From Certhia americana (Eukaryota; Chordata; Aves; Passeriformes; Certhiidae): a DNA stretch of 64,000 bases. A program made the translations under genes and the position numbers. The DNA lies in assembly GCA_018697195.1 (NCBI GenBank), contig CM031858.1, forward strand, positions 108,934,944-108,998,943, written 5' to 3'. The notes beneath the pieces were generated by a model that searched no databases, had not been told where the DNA came from, and was given only the letters and a program-made list of their open reading frames with translations. The stretch's first letter is position 1; every line of letters begins with the position of its first letter. Positions 11,816 to 24,310 of this stretch are shown piece by piece.

Positions 11816-14800
11816 TGCTTCTCTTTACAGAAAAGATCGGACCAAAGTCAAAGTATGCTGCAAGATGTTTCCTGTCTTCCTGAAAGATCAGAATTCAAGA
11901 GGTATGTAGTGACAGGCTGTACTTTGCAGACACTAGGTGTTCTGAGCTGATATGATTTTGTCTGTGACTCTAAACTCTTCCAGCACAGCCAGAGTTCACT
12001 ACTACCTAGGAAGATTGTTTTATCCACATACATTGACACTGAATATCCATTTGTTAGATGTTAGAGAAAAGGGAACAGAAATGAATGATTTCATGTAAGT
12101 TCTGACACTTCTAAATCTGAAGAAATCACTTGAGCTACAAATAGAACACAAGCTCCTAGTTATCAGAGAGAAATACAATCAGGTCGGAAGTATTTAATCA
12201 AAAATTCTTTTGAGGATCAAAACAATGTTAAGTAAAGAACTCTAAAAAAAATTGGCAAATATGTATGTTAAAAAAATACATGAGTAAGGGTCTTCAGGTA
12301 TTTTAGATTACAGACACTTATTTAATTTATTCATGTATCCCAGGAAAGTTAACTTCAGAGAGTAAAAATTATTTTTTACTATCTTTATAGATACAATGCT
12401 GTCTTTATATGATTTCCCTGCTTTTCGTAATTTCTCTGATGCAGAAAGTAATCAAGGAACTGAGGAGGGTTAAGTATCTGTAAAGTTATTTGGTGTCTTA
12501 AGATAAGCTCACTATTACAGAGACACAGTGTATAAGGGAACAGTGAGATTATGAAGTCAATACTTTATCTAGGATCTACACATGCAATAACCCCATCTGC
12601 AGTAAACTCAAAGGAACTGTTGTTCAACTTTAAAGAGAAATTTAATGGCAATGCTCAAAACCAAGGGCTACAAAATCACAGAATTATTGCTATAAATCAG
12701 CGGAAGAAGTGGGATGCTGAATAGTGAGAGCTCATTGTCTCAGAGCTTGTATAACCAGCTCCTTCTGGCTCTTAACTTAATCATTAGACCAAACATTATG
12801 CTGTTTTGTGATGTGGATCCTATCTGGATTTCTAGCTTCATTTTTGTCATGCAAAAGATGTTGCAAGGCTTGAAGTAATCTCACTGAAATGAATAACTCA
12901 TTTGAAAGTGAATGGAATTGAGACCTGTCTTAGAAACACTTAAAGATTTCAGAAGACTGCATTAGAATACCACACAAAGGGTCCTCCCAAATGTACTGGA
13001 GGTTTTACAAGCATGTAGTCTCTCCAGATGGAATCCATTAGACTCAAGGAGATTTGAATCACAGATATAATCATTCTTCTAGAGAGTTTCCACAGTAAAC
13101 AGACAATACTGACAAGAATAACAGCACCTCATGTGCGCGAATACCCATGAATAAATTTCACAGGCATTCACTGGTGAGACTGGATTAGAACTCAAGACCT
13201 GCCTCCAAAAGTGTTTGCAAATGCACAATATTATAGCTTGTGATCGTTGTGAAAACACTTTGGGATTCCATAATGTGCTTCAAAGAGGCTCAGGCACAAT
13301 ATAAAAAGCAAAAGCAAACAAGATCACATTGTAACATCGTACAGAAAAAAAGTGGGACTAACACCATAAAATAAGAAGCATTATCAGTTTAAAAAGTTGC
13401 ATTGGAAATTGTTAAACTGGTAATCTGCAAGTTGCTTCATGTCATGGAAATATTAAGACAGCTTCCAAAGTTACAGGAGTAACTGCTCTCCAGTACAGGA
13501 GCTGACCTCCCTGACTTCAGTATCCTCAGAGACATTACCTGCAGCATGTACTACAAAGACATCCTAATTTCTCTTCTCTCAATCTATGAGACTTCAGCAC
13601 CAGACCACATGACAAGTGGTGAAACTCAGGCAGGTTTCATGGTAGGCCTGGGCTCTTCTGTCCTGACCCCCTCCAAAGATCTTTGTACTAAACCTTCCCA
13701 TTAAGGAGCAGACCCCTAGCTGCAACCCCACAGTTCTCTTGCATTAAATGACCTAGGTTTCAATTGAACCCAGTCAAAGGATGTCTGGCCTGTGGAGTGA
13801 CTGAGTAAAAAATATCCCAGTGCAGCACAGCAAAGAAGTGAGAGGTGAGCTTGGCAGATGGGCAAAGTGAGAGTGGAGCTGGTGTACGGATATCTTCAGT
13901 GTCTAAGAACAGACAGGCTGTTTGCCCAATGGCAACCAAGAGATATTTTTTTTCTTTTTTTTTTTTTAAAGGTATATCTGTTGGCTAATCAAATTATCAT
14001 TTAAAATTACACCTACTCCTCCTGCTGGTGCTGGTATCAGTATTGCTACTATTACTTGTCCTACCAATATTAGTCTGCATTTTCTGATCACATTTCTATA
14101 TAAAGTATTTTTACTACATCAGGATAGTTATTGCACTCTGAAATAGCATACTGCATCGAAACAATTAATTTTTTTATTTGGTTGACTTGTGTTTCTCATT
14201 GATTAGTAATTGCAAACTATGTCTTACATAAAAATTTTAATTTCAGAAATGGTGTCAATCCTCTGCTTATCTATCCTGATATGCAAATAGAATACAGAGA
14301 AAATAAATTAAATTTGAAGTAAAATTTGGATCTGTGTCTTTTGGCTTCTGTTCACTTTAGAGTCTTAATTCTTCAGATACATTAAATTGGAGATTGCTGC
14401 AAAGTTTAAAAAATAACAATCAGAACATTTTAAATTAAAAAAATATAGGAAATTAGGAAGTAAAACCTTTTCTTTGGAGGATTTGAAATCCCTTGCGATG
14501 CTTTACTTCCTTTCTCATTTCTAAGAATGCTAAAAGATGTAGGAAATTACATGATGCTCTTTTTTGTAGGCTTTCAGAGTATCCTATAGAATTTACCCTC
14601 CTGGACAGAAAATCTTCTCTTAAATAAAAAGTAATTTTGAACTTATGGGTGGTGATTTCTCTTTGCCTTTGAATTGTTATCTAAATTTTAAATAAGTTTC
14701 TAAATTATAATGCTCACGTTCTGGGCTTTTATATAACTTTTAATAAAATTTTTTTGGCTAAGGTAAAATCATTTATGAAGTCTGAAAATACCTTCTGTTC

Positions 14801-16187
14801 CAAGGGTTTTGATATAAAAATTGAATCATTATCTATATAACCCAGAAGGCTAAAATTAATTTTACATTATCAATGACAAGTTGAGCAAAGAGTTGAGAGT
14901 TTATATTAAGAAATTGACATAATGTATAAGCATAATAACTGACCTATTCTCACATATATATGTATATGTCTATACATAAAATAGGGATGAATAATTATGT
15001 GTATATCTATGTAACTAATTTTTTTTCATATTTTTCTGCTCTTTAAAATATAATGACTTGAGGTTTGAGTTATCTTTGAATATAAGAAGAAGACATCTAG
15101 GAAAAGAAACTGGAAACTTGGACACTGGTAACAGCATAATAGAGATTAATTTGGATTTTAAATTTTAAACGTGAATGCAGCAGGTCTTTACTCAACAGAA
15201 GATTTCTAGAGCAATCCCTTTATCTTCAGCAGAAAGATGAAGATGACATAAACTCACATGGATTGATTATAGAGAAAAGAAGAGGTTCATTACAGTTATG
15301 GTTTGTACTCCACTGGTTGCTGATTCCCACCAGTGCTAAAAGTCCAATAAGGATGTCACAGTGACATAGGTTGACCAAAGCTTGAATTCCTCAAAACAAC
15401 CATATCATTGCAAAGTGCTGCCACAGAAGCTCTATGAGAGACCAAGAGAACACATGAAAAATTAATGAAATGTAAATACTCTTTCATCAGCCTGGAAAAC
15501 AGAGACAATATTGTTTTTGCTCTTGTAATGTCCTTTATATTGCATGTTCTCTCATTTGGTTTCTAGGCTTTTTCACAGTTTGACTCTTCTTACAGTACAT
15601 AATCCTTCCACAAGATTCAGTGCTTACAGAACAATAGTGAGGATTTTCTGCGTACTCCTCCAAGACATTTTTCTTAGCATGTGATCAGACTTTGAAAAAC
15701 TGTTGTTTTGTAGCTGGTTTTGTGACGTAAACTTTTGCATTTAGAAATACCTGTGTGAGCAGCAGGAGAATTTGTTCCCTTGCTTGGTCTCTGATTAGAT
15801 TCAACTCTTGAGGCAGAGATTCTTCCTGGATGTAGCTGCATGGGCTGAGATTTCAGAAAGAAGAGATTGCCAGTTATGATGATTTGTTCCAGAACTGGTG
15901 AATTGTGATGAAAAAACAAATAAGACTGTTTATCTGAGCTTCCTGACACTGAAACCACTATAGATGGCAAACTGGATCCAGAATGCCATATCGGTATGAG
16001 AAAAAGGAAACAGTAATTGACTTTCTCTAAAAATAATTTTCTATTGCAATGAGGACATACTATTTTCCATCAATCAAGGTGATAAAAAAGGTTATGTTCA
16101 AATATATATAACTATACGACTAAATGTTTTGAAGTCTACCATCTTGGTAGTTCAAGAATCTACATTATCAAAAATTAAGCTCTAATT
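11816..16187. other. AT-rich unique sequence, no gene recognised
   Basis: No exon, RNA gene or repeat family recognised. A 98-codon minus-strand frame at 15674-15970 has no recognisable motif and is within chance expectation. Two adjacent short inverted repeats occur near 15310-15367 (see findings). Confidence 0.45.
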
Positions 16188-16372
16188 AAAAAAAATCCAA
16201 AACAACAAAACAAAGAAAAAACAACTAAAAAAAGACCACAACAACAACAAAAGAAACCAAACAAAACCAATCCCATTCAAACAAGTGCAACAAAAAAACC
16301 CACCAAGAAGCAAAATCCCACCATACCTATTTGCCCCCAAAACCCCAAAACCAACCAAAAAAAATCATTAGT
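16188..16372. repeat. A/C-skewed low-complexity tract
   Basis: The plus strand is made almost only of A and C (CAAC, AAAC and CCAAAA words), so the minus strand is a G/T tract. It contains four C-runs at 16299-16301, 16317-16319, 16334-16338 and 16343-16346. Some of it looks like a decayed (CAA)n or (CAAA)n repeat. Confidence 0.75.
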
Positions 16373-16458
16373 ACAAAAGCAACTTAAGCTTCTTCCTCTT
16401 GGTGTTAAAATCCACTTCTCCCTAAGAGAAACCTTTAATCTTAAACAGACAGAGAAAT

Positions 16459-16518
16459 ATTTCAATTTAAATAACAAATCTTTTGAAATTACATTTCAAT
16501 TTAAATAACAAATCTTTT
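16459..16518. repeat. Tandem duplication, 34-bp period
   Basis: A 26-bp word beginning ATTTCAATTTAAATAAC occurs at 16459-16484 and again at 16493-16518 without mismatch, separated by 8 bp. It is a local duplication by slippage or end joining. It contains no gene. Confidence 0.95.
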
Positions 16519-16960
16519 CACATTAGGAGTTGCAAGTCAACAACATGCCAGATAAAGTCCAAAGTTTGACAATGGAGGTCTCCTATTTTGAGAAATTTGA
16601 AGTGTACACTTCATGCAAAATAAAGAATGGTTTTTTAAGAGCTAGTGCATTTGATGGTGTATTTACTTGTGTAAATGTTTTAAGTTCCATTTTACTCACA
16701 CTGTCTTGAACAACAATATTTTAGAAAGCCTCACTCCCAGCTAATCTTATTGCTGTGTGTCTATAAGAAACACAGTGTGCATGTTGTCAGTAGTTTCTCT
16801 AAATTAAAGTCTTATGCAACGTATCAAAGAGAACTGTAGTATTCTTTGTCCTTCTTAATAAAACACTAGATAGATCTCTTAATCCCTTACCCTCTCTCCA
16901 GGACCTCTGATTAGAAGCATACGCAATTTTCTCAAGTTTGCGAAACATTACTTAGAATAC

Positions 16961-17010
16961 AACCCTAAATAATTTCTCTCATCTCAACCCTAAATAATTT
17001 CTCTCATCTC
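16961..17010. repeat. Perfect 25-bp tandem duplication
   Basis: Two identical head-to-tail copies (16961-16985 and 16986-17010) of a unit starting AACCCTAAATAATTT. The lack of any mismatch suggests a recent event. It lies 440 bp from the other short duplication. Confidence 0.97.
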
Positions 17011-20000
17011 AGTCCCCTATAAATCTGTTAATTCTTCTTCAGTAATCTCTAATGTTTTGCTGACAAGGTGTGATTGATGCAGAATTTCAACTCCCACCCT
17101 TTATTGGGGGTGTGGGTGGGTAGAGGAGTGGGAAGTGGACTCTTCCAAGCACAGTGATTGAGATTACTGTAATGCCAAGCTGAACCTACATAGCTAACTA
17201 TCAGTCCCACTCGTCGCACTGGGCTGTGTGCCCCTCAGGCATGCTGAGTGACTATATCTTCCTTTTACCTGTGTGAGGTAGTTTAGGTACAAGCCAGAGC
17301 ATCTGAACAGATAAGGCTGAATGCTACAGAAAGTCAAGGGAGACAGGTGGTTTCTGCCTGAGGGTGACTCAAAGTTGCCTGAGCTGAAATGGTATTCACA
17401 ATCTTCAGAGGATTAAAAGAGGAACTGTGAAAAATAAGATCTACTTCCCTATCAGAGATAGACGCTTCACTGTCTGTCTCTTTCAGCTGTCAAACGTCCA
17501 TCCTATACTAGATAACTTCTATACAAATAGTTCAGGTTTAGCAAGGCAACAAGGCCTACCTTCAGACACAATAAAACGCACTGACCATGGCAATTACTCC
17601 TGAACTCTCAGAGCAGAAAAAAAAAAATCACAGCTGAAAGACAGTTCATGTTCTGCTCTTAACCACCTTTCCACTGTTAATTGTAGAAGACAATAAGAGG
17701 CATTCATGATTTTGACCTCTGGATTCAGCTAGGAAGTTGCTGCTAAAAGGTCTTAGGATGAAATAAGCTGTTGTTTTTCTTTTTAATTTTTTTTTTCCTC
17801 CTCTTTCTGAGAAGCCAATACCTGTTGAGCCGTCATGCTGACCTGGTTCTACCTGCTTGTAGCTCCAGGACTTCCTAAATATAGCAGTAGTAGATAGCTA
17901 AGAAAAATTTGGCTCTAATATACAAAAGAAACTATATATATATAAATGCTTTGTAAAGCATAAAAATACAAAGCGCAGCTTTTCTGGATCAAAGCTTTTC
18001 CTCAATGAAAGTATCTTTGCATGAATCTTCAAATAGGAGCTTTACATTAAAAGCAGATTTGGTTCTTTGCATCTACTCTGGTTAGAACACAAACAATGTT
18101 TCAAGCTCCAAGCCTGTTGTGTCTTAAGTGAGCAATGACAATATAAAATTTAGACTATGAAGAAAGTATCTTAATTTTATTAATGTACTCCTTTGACAGG
18201 CATTGGTATAAACCGGTGTGTGGTTTGGGTTTTTTTATCTTTCCTGAGTAATGACCAGCTGGCCTTCTCTCTTTGAAGTAATTTTTAAATAAAATAATAA
18301 ATTGGTAAGATGGTTAAAAATTTTTACTAATATCATTTAGCAATTCACTAGTGTGCTCATTTCTACCATTGTATTTTGAGAGCAGCTGTTGGAAGTGATG
18401 GAATTATTCTGGCATAGAACTGAATTGTGGAATGAGACTCTTGACTACGACTATATGCCAGAACAATCTTAAGGTCTTCTATTGAAAAACAGTTGGCAAA
18501 ATGCAGACAATATTTCTCTTTAAAAACTTGTTTAACAGATATTTAATGTTACCCTACTTCCTTCCTCTATTAAGATCTTTAAAATGGTTAATTTTAGATA
18601 ATCTGTAATTTTTAGAGTTTTTGTTTTCTGAGACTGAACCCACAAAAATATATATTTAAATATAGATCAACCTTTTTTTTCCTTTTTCTCCCCCTCCCCT
18701 CGAAATTGCAGATAATACATATGCAAGTGTAATGTCTATTATACATTCAGTAATAGAATACTAGTTCTTTGTCACTTCCTGACTTTTTGTTGAGCCTTGA
18801 GATTATTTAAAAAAAAAACTATCCAAATGTCATTAGAGTCTGCTGCTGAAAAAGAATGCATCAAAAATTTTAGTAAGTTGTTAAAATTATTTATTTTAAA
18901 ATGTTAATTTTATACCTAGTCTGAACGCTCATTAACCATGTTGTATTCTTGGATTTGAAAGCATGTAAATCTTTTTTGTGAATAATTATTAAACTTTTTT
19001 ATATTTAATGTGCTCTTTTTTTAGACAAAATGTGTTTTTGTCAGATGTTATACTTGCTTTTAACAAAACTCCCTTCCAGTTTTGGTGACTGGTAGCTTAA
19101 CATAGTTGTAAAAATGTGTAAAATACAACACAATTTTTTTTTTCAAATACAGAATTCCTCCAGGCAAACTAAGTGGCTTGTCTGACTCTGTACCAAAAAA
19201 TATGGAGGGCTGTAGACTACATGGTTCACTGCTCGTTTCTTGCATCCATGGATCAGATATACTGCAAAAAGTCATGATATATTAAAGCATTCTAATTGCA
19301 ATTTGCTATGAGTTAACGTTAGCTGTTGTCTTGGGTAAAATGGTACTGACTTATGTCATCAAAAACGTACCATGGTGTATTATGTACTTATTCAGATGCA
19401 ATAATTGGGTCACATTAATGCAGCATGCATTTCAGATTTTGTGGGAAAGGTTATTCAAGGCCGCAAATCTGAAAAGTATGTTTGTTTTTCTTACTGCTCC
19501 TGGCACGTTGCATTTTATTAAATTAGTCCAATTAAACTAGTGTAATCATAAAACTCATGAATGCTCTATCCTTTGACTGTGACTTGAAGAACTAGTGGCA
19601 GATGAAAGAACTCCTGCAACTCCCCTTAAAAGGAATCCTGTAGCATAATCACTGGAGAATTATAGTAAAATATCAATGATAGACCAATAATTTTAGATGA
19701 AAAAACTTGATAATTTCCCTAAATGTGGAAAATATGCTGTGGATCTTCCAGGAAACCTATTCTCTGCTACCTCAAATTTCCCTGCAAATAAGAATGAAAA
19801 TAACTTGATCAATAACACTGAGAGGGACGAACAACTGTCAATAACCATTAGAAACATTGCATCAGACCTGTAGAGGCACTAAATTTTAACAGAGCTCTCC
19901 TTTGAGAATACTAATATTTCTGAATATTGCTTATTCCAGCTCCTGCTTTTATGCATCCTGAAAAACTGCTTATCCCCTCTCACCTCTATGCCATGGCAGC

Positions 20001-23000
20001 AGTCCCATGATATGGGGCGTCCCATCTCATCCTCGTTCCTTTCAATTGCTACTCCATCACTGAGTAAATTTCATTGCAGTGAGAACTGTTTTCCTTATAG
20101 ATATTTTCTTTTTTTTTTAATATGTCTTGGCACAATAATCTTCAAAATCAAAACCAAGGAATATGCCATTGCATGATTCACTGACTAACAGATGTGCTAT
20201 CCATACTTTCATCATAAAAGGTAGTCCTGCAAATGTGCCAAATACTGCTAGATTTCATGGCCTTCTTCCCATTCAAAAACAAGACACACTTGAGACCCTT
20301 AATTTTCTTTAAAAAACCCCATAAAGTTCCTAAGAAGTAAAATACAGGCTTGTTGTTAGCATTAGCAGGAGTGCTGAATATCATTTATATGAGAAATAGA
20401 ACCTTAAAGAAGCTGACTGAACAAAACATGACATTTTAATTTCCTTCCTGAGTTTCAGTACTTGCCTTTATGATATTCATTTTTTTAGTAGCAGCACAAA
20501 ACTTTAGCTTCAGAAGATTTTTTTTTTTTAATAGCATGTTCGTTCATTCAGCTGTTTAAAGATGAATCCAGTTTTCAGTTGCACTGGAGGTCTAGAAGTC
20601 TTCTGTTTGCAAAAACACTTTAGAATATACAGAAAATTGAATTAGTGGACACTAACTACTTTATTTTAGTACCACCCCAATGTTGTCTGAGTAGCTAGAA
20701 GCATGAAACATCCCTGAAAAGACATGGTTTACATGACCAATCTTTTCTTATTAACAGGTAGTAGCACCTTTGGGGGGACAATGTAGAGTTGTCATTGACT
20801 GTTCTCTAAAACCAGCATCTCACAATGCTCAACGGTAGTCAAAATAACCAACCAAGTGTTGGACAGCCTCAGGAAGACTACTGAAAGCAACAGCAGAAGC
20901 ATCTTCTACATCTCGAGTACTGGGTGCTGTTCTTGTGCCTGTATTTCATGAAGGCTAAAACATAGTGACTGCACAGAGACAATGAGATAAAATTGAGATA
21001 AAGGGAAGGAGCACACACCCATGAAGGGCAAAAATGTTGGTAAGCATCAGTTTGGAGAGTGTGAATTCAATCAAGGTACACAAAATCATGAAGGCAGTAT
21101 ATAAGAAGTGTGCAAAATTAATATTTGCAGACTGCTGTTATCATAGAAGGTAGTCACGGAAACTAGTAGGAATTTGTCTTAAATAATAACTGGCATCTTT
21201 GTAAGGTGTGATTTTGGAAGAAAAAACCTGACAAAGTGTGTGAGGACAAAATAGGATGCTATTAAAAGCTATTCAAATGAAGTAAAAATTCTGTGAATAT
21301 TTTTAGTGATTAGGGGGCGTGTGAAAACTACAGAGCTTTAAGAATATCTGGGGTTCAGAGATAACTGATGACAGAAATGGCACACACATAGTTGATTCTA
21401 TTTCAAGACAAAGGAGCAAGCTGAATGATATACAGAGGATCTATTCAGATCTATTATTCTATGATCCCCTATGTAATGAATTTAGCTAATACAGACCTTA
21501 TGAGTACCTCATTTGGGTTCTTTCATTTCAGTTGCACAGAAGGAAATTATTTAGTAAATATTGGCCATCAACTACCAAAGCAAAACTTTGTCAGACTTAC
21601 CCAGTGTCACAGCAATGGTGTATTTTGTATTAATAAATAAACATTAAGGTTACTTAAGCCTATTTAACTCACTAAAGTATTATGAATATTTTCCATTAAT
21701 AAGTAGGACCTTACTGTGTCTAGTTTAATATCTCACCAAATCTGAAGATTCAGTTAAAGTAACCAGGTAGCTATTTTCTACAAGTCTAGCAGAGGGAGTT
21801 TTGAATTCCTTCAAAGAACTAGTGAAACTTCCAAGGCCATTAGGTGTATAGCCTGACATTAAAAGGTTAAGATGTATCATGTTTTTTCTATAAATGTGAG
21901 AAAATTAGATATAGTATTTCCTAACATTATTTAAAGAAAAAGCTTTTAAAATTACATGAAACTCAATGATTTTACACACTTAAATTTTGTGTGCATGTGG
22001 ATGCAACACAATAGCTTTTCTTCGGTTGTTTTCTTTTTAAATATTTTTTTTTTTTTTCTTTGCATGAGAAAATGCATCATGTACCTGTGGCAGGCAGACC
22101 TCAAGTTTCTCTGTGAAAGCTGAAATAATCTGTTGACCGTATTTGACTCTTTACATTTTTAACAATATATTTCACAGATTCTTTTGAAGCATTTCAGCAA
22201 TGCTAAAATATTGTTTGAATTTGCTGTGAAATGGCAGTGACTGTTTAATCTTTTGTTCAAAAATCCATCTGCTTGCTGGCATATTCAGGAATGCTCAGAG
22301 GCAGAGAGCATTATTCCATGGAATGGCAGTGCAGTTACCACAAATTGTATCCTTGTTCTAAGTATGTAACAACATGAAAAAATAAGAGATTTCTTTCATA
22401 TGATGAATACCATTAAATAGCATATTTGAATATTGGTTTACTGCTGACATTTGTAATAATAAGCAATCAGCTACACAATTGAAAAAAATGCAAACACAGA
22501 TTTTTTAAACAATACACATTCAATCTATATTTTCTAGGTTGCTGTAATGGATATAAATGAATATTGAATGATTTCAGGGTTTTCTCAGACACTAGAGTGC
22601 ATAGGAAGAATTTTATTGAGTTCAGAAGAAGGTAGAAAAGAAACAGATTTTTCACAGCCTGCAAAATCTTGCTCTAATTCTGCAAGCACACCAATAACCC
22701 TACTGAAATCACACATGAGACTACTCACACATGTAAAGCTACTTGCAAGTGTAAATATTTGTTCAAAGAGACAGGGAATTGCTGTAGGTAAGTATTCTTC
22801 ATGTAAACAAACCTGATAAGAAATGTCTGTGTTAGGAATCTTCTGTAAATAGCAAAGAGACTTAGGATGTCTCCACTGCCAATATTAGTAAACCTCCTTT
22901 AGCCTTTTCAGTGCTGAAGGATCTACAGAAAGACAATATTGTGATAGTTCCTTTAACAGAAGAGAGGACATTGCTTATTTCACCAAATCAGAACTTTGTT

Positions 23001-24179
23001 GCAACTTTTTTTCTCCATTTTTTTTCCATTGGACTGCCTTTAGTAGTCTAATCAAGATAAGATTCTAGTTGGCAGAAAAATGTTGATGCTTCCAGAAATT
23101 GCTCCTTCATGCCTAAATATATTGCAGTGTGGTGATAGTCTAACCATGCCTCTTAGCCTTTTCTTTTTTTAAGCTTTCTGACACATGCAGCAACACGTGC
23201 AAATTCATGAACAATTTTCTCTAAGCCATTCTTTCAGTTGGCAAATTCAGTTAAGAAACACAGTACGGCAAAGTGTTGTTCTATGTAGCAAAAGTGTTTT
23301 TTTCTCACCACTGAGAAAACAGAAACTTGCATCTGTCTAGGTTATTCTGTATTATTTTTATCAGCACATATCAAAGGGTTCTCATCAAAACTGAATCTTT
23401 ACTTCACTATCATTCAAATCAATGAGGAGAAAAACATGTGGGTTTTGAAGCTGTCAGATCTCATAAACTAGTTTGCTCTCTGGAGAGCCACATGGAATAA
23501 TTCCAAGACCAAATATGCCTCTTTTTAATTAGGTTAGGTCCCAGATATTATATTTCTATCATATTTTGTCAGAATGCTGGCTTCTGTGCCTGAATGTCTT
23601 TGCCACAAAAAATATACTTTTGTGTAGAAAGGATTGTCAGTAGGGACTGCTTTAGCTGCAAAATGAAAAATGGCCTTACCCAGTCCCCTTGAGAATGAAT
23701 AATATACTCTACAAGAGGCCACTTGCTGTTCCAAGAAGGCTTCCTAATTTGAATGAGATGTTTTCGTCTCTTGGAATTTCTAGATATAAAGAATCTGAAA
23801 GAAAAGTTTGATGCATATATTTCAACGGCAAGAATGCTAAGAAAATATTAAAACTGAATAGCTGCTTCAGTGACATAGTGTAGTTATATGACAGAATCAG
23901 GGTTAGTTATGAAAGAAACAGGTATCAATAACTCTTCAGGGTCTTGCTTAGTATTTTTGAAAGATGGTTATGTGTCTGCAGATAAGACCATGAGAAATGT
24001 CCAGCTGGATCCTGGGACTCTGCTTTATAATCCTGCTCCTGAGAGGAAATACCTAAGACAGAGAAAAGTTAGGCTAAGCCTACCTAATACTTTTCATCAT
24101 GTTCTCACAGTCCCCAGAAATTTCACCATAGTATGTTACTGTATCACATATGGCAGTATTTGGTAATTCTCAATAGAAT
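17011..24179. other. AT-rich unique sequence, no gene recognised
   Basis: No coding exon or known repeat recognised. The stretches 18300-18500 and 22080-22330 contain dense AT-rich words typical of vertebrate conserved noncoding elements, but conservation is unknown here. A plus-strand frame of 92 codons at 23888-24166 has no recognisable domain. Short T-runs occur near 20519 and 22040. Confidence 0.45.
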
Positions 24180-24310
24180 CTCTGCCATATATTTGTCCAG
24201 TTTCCTCTCTAAGCCACATTATTTTTTTCTTTTTAGCCTCTGTAGTATCTTTTGGTGTAGGGTTCCATAGGTTTGGTATGTGCTAAGTACATATTCCAGA
24301 GTTCATAATG
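24180..24310 (-). mobile_element. Ancient CR1/L3-like LINE fragment
   Basis: Read on the plus strand, the order of words (a TTTGTCCAGTTTCC block, a GCCTCTGTAGTATC block, then GGTTCCATAGGTTTGG and GTATGTGCTAAGTA) follows the antisense of the 3' part of old amniote CR1/L3 elements. In those the equivalent text reads close to TTTGTCTAATTCC, CCTCCACAACATCC, AGTTCCACAG and TATGCG. Divergence is high and there are indels, so it predates the other CR1 copies in the window. No reading frame survives. The identification is from recall of the consensus. Confidence 0.5.
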
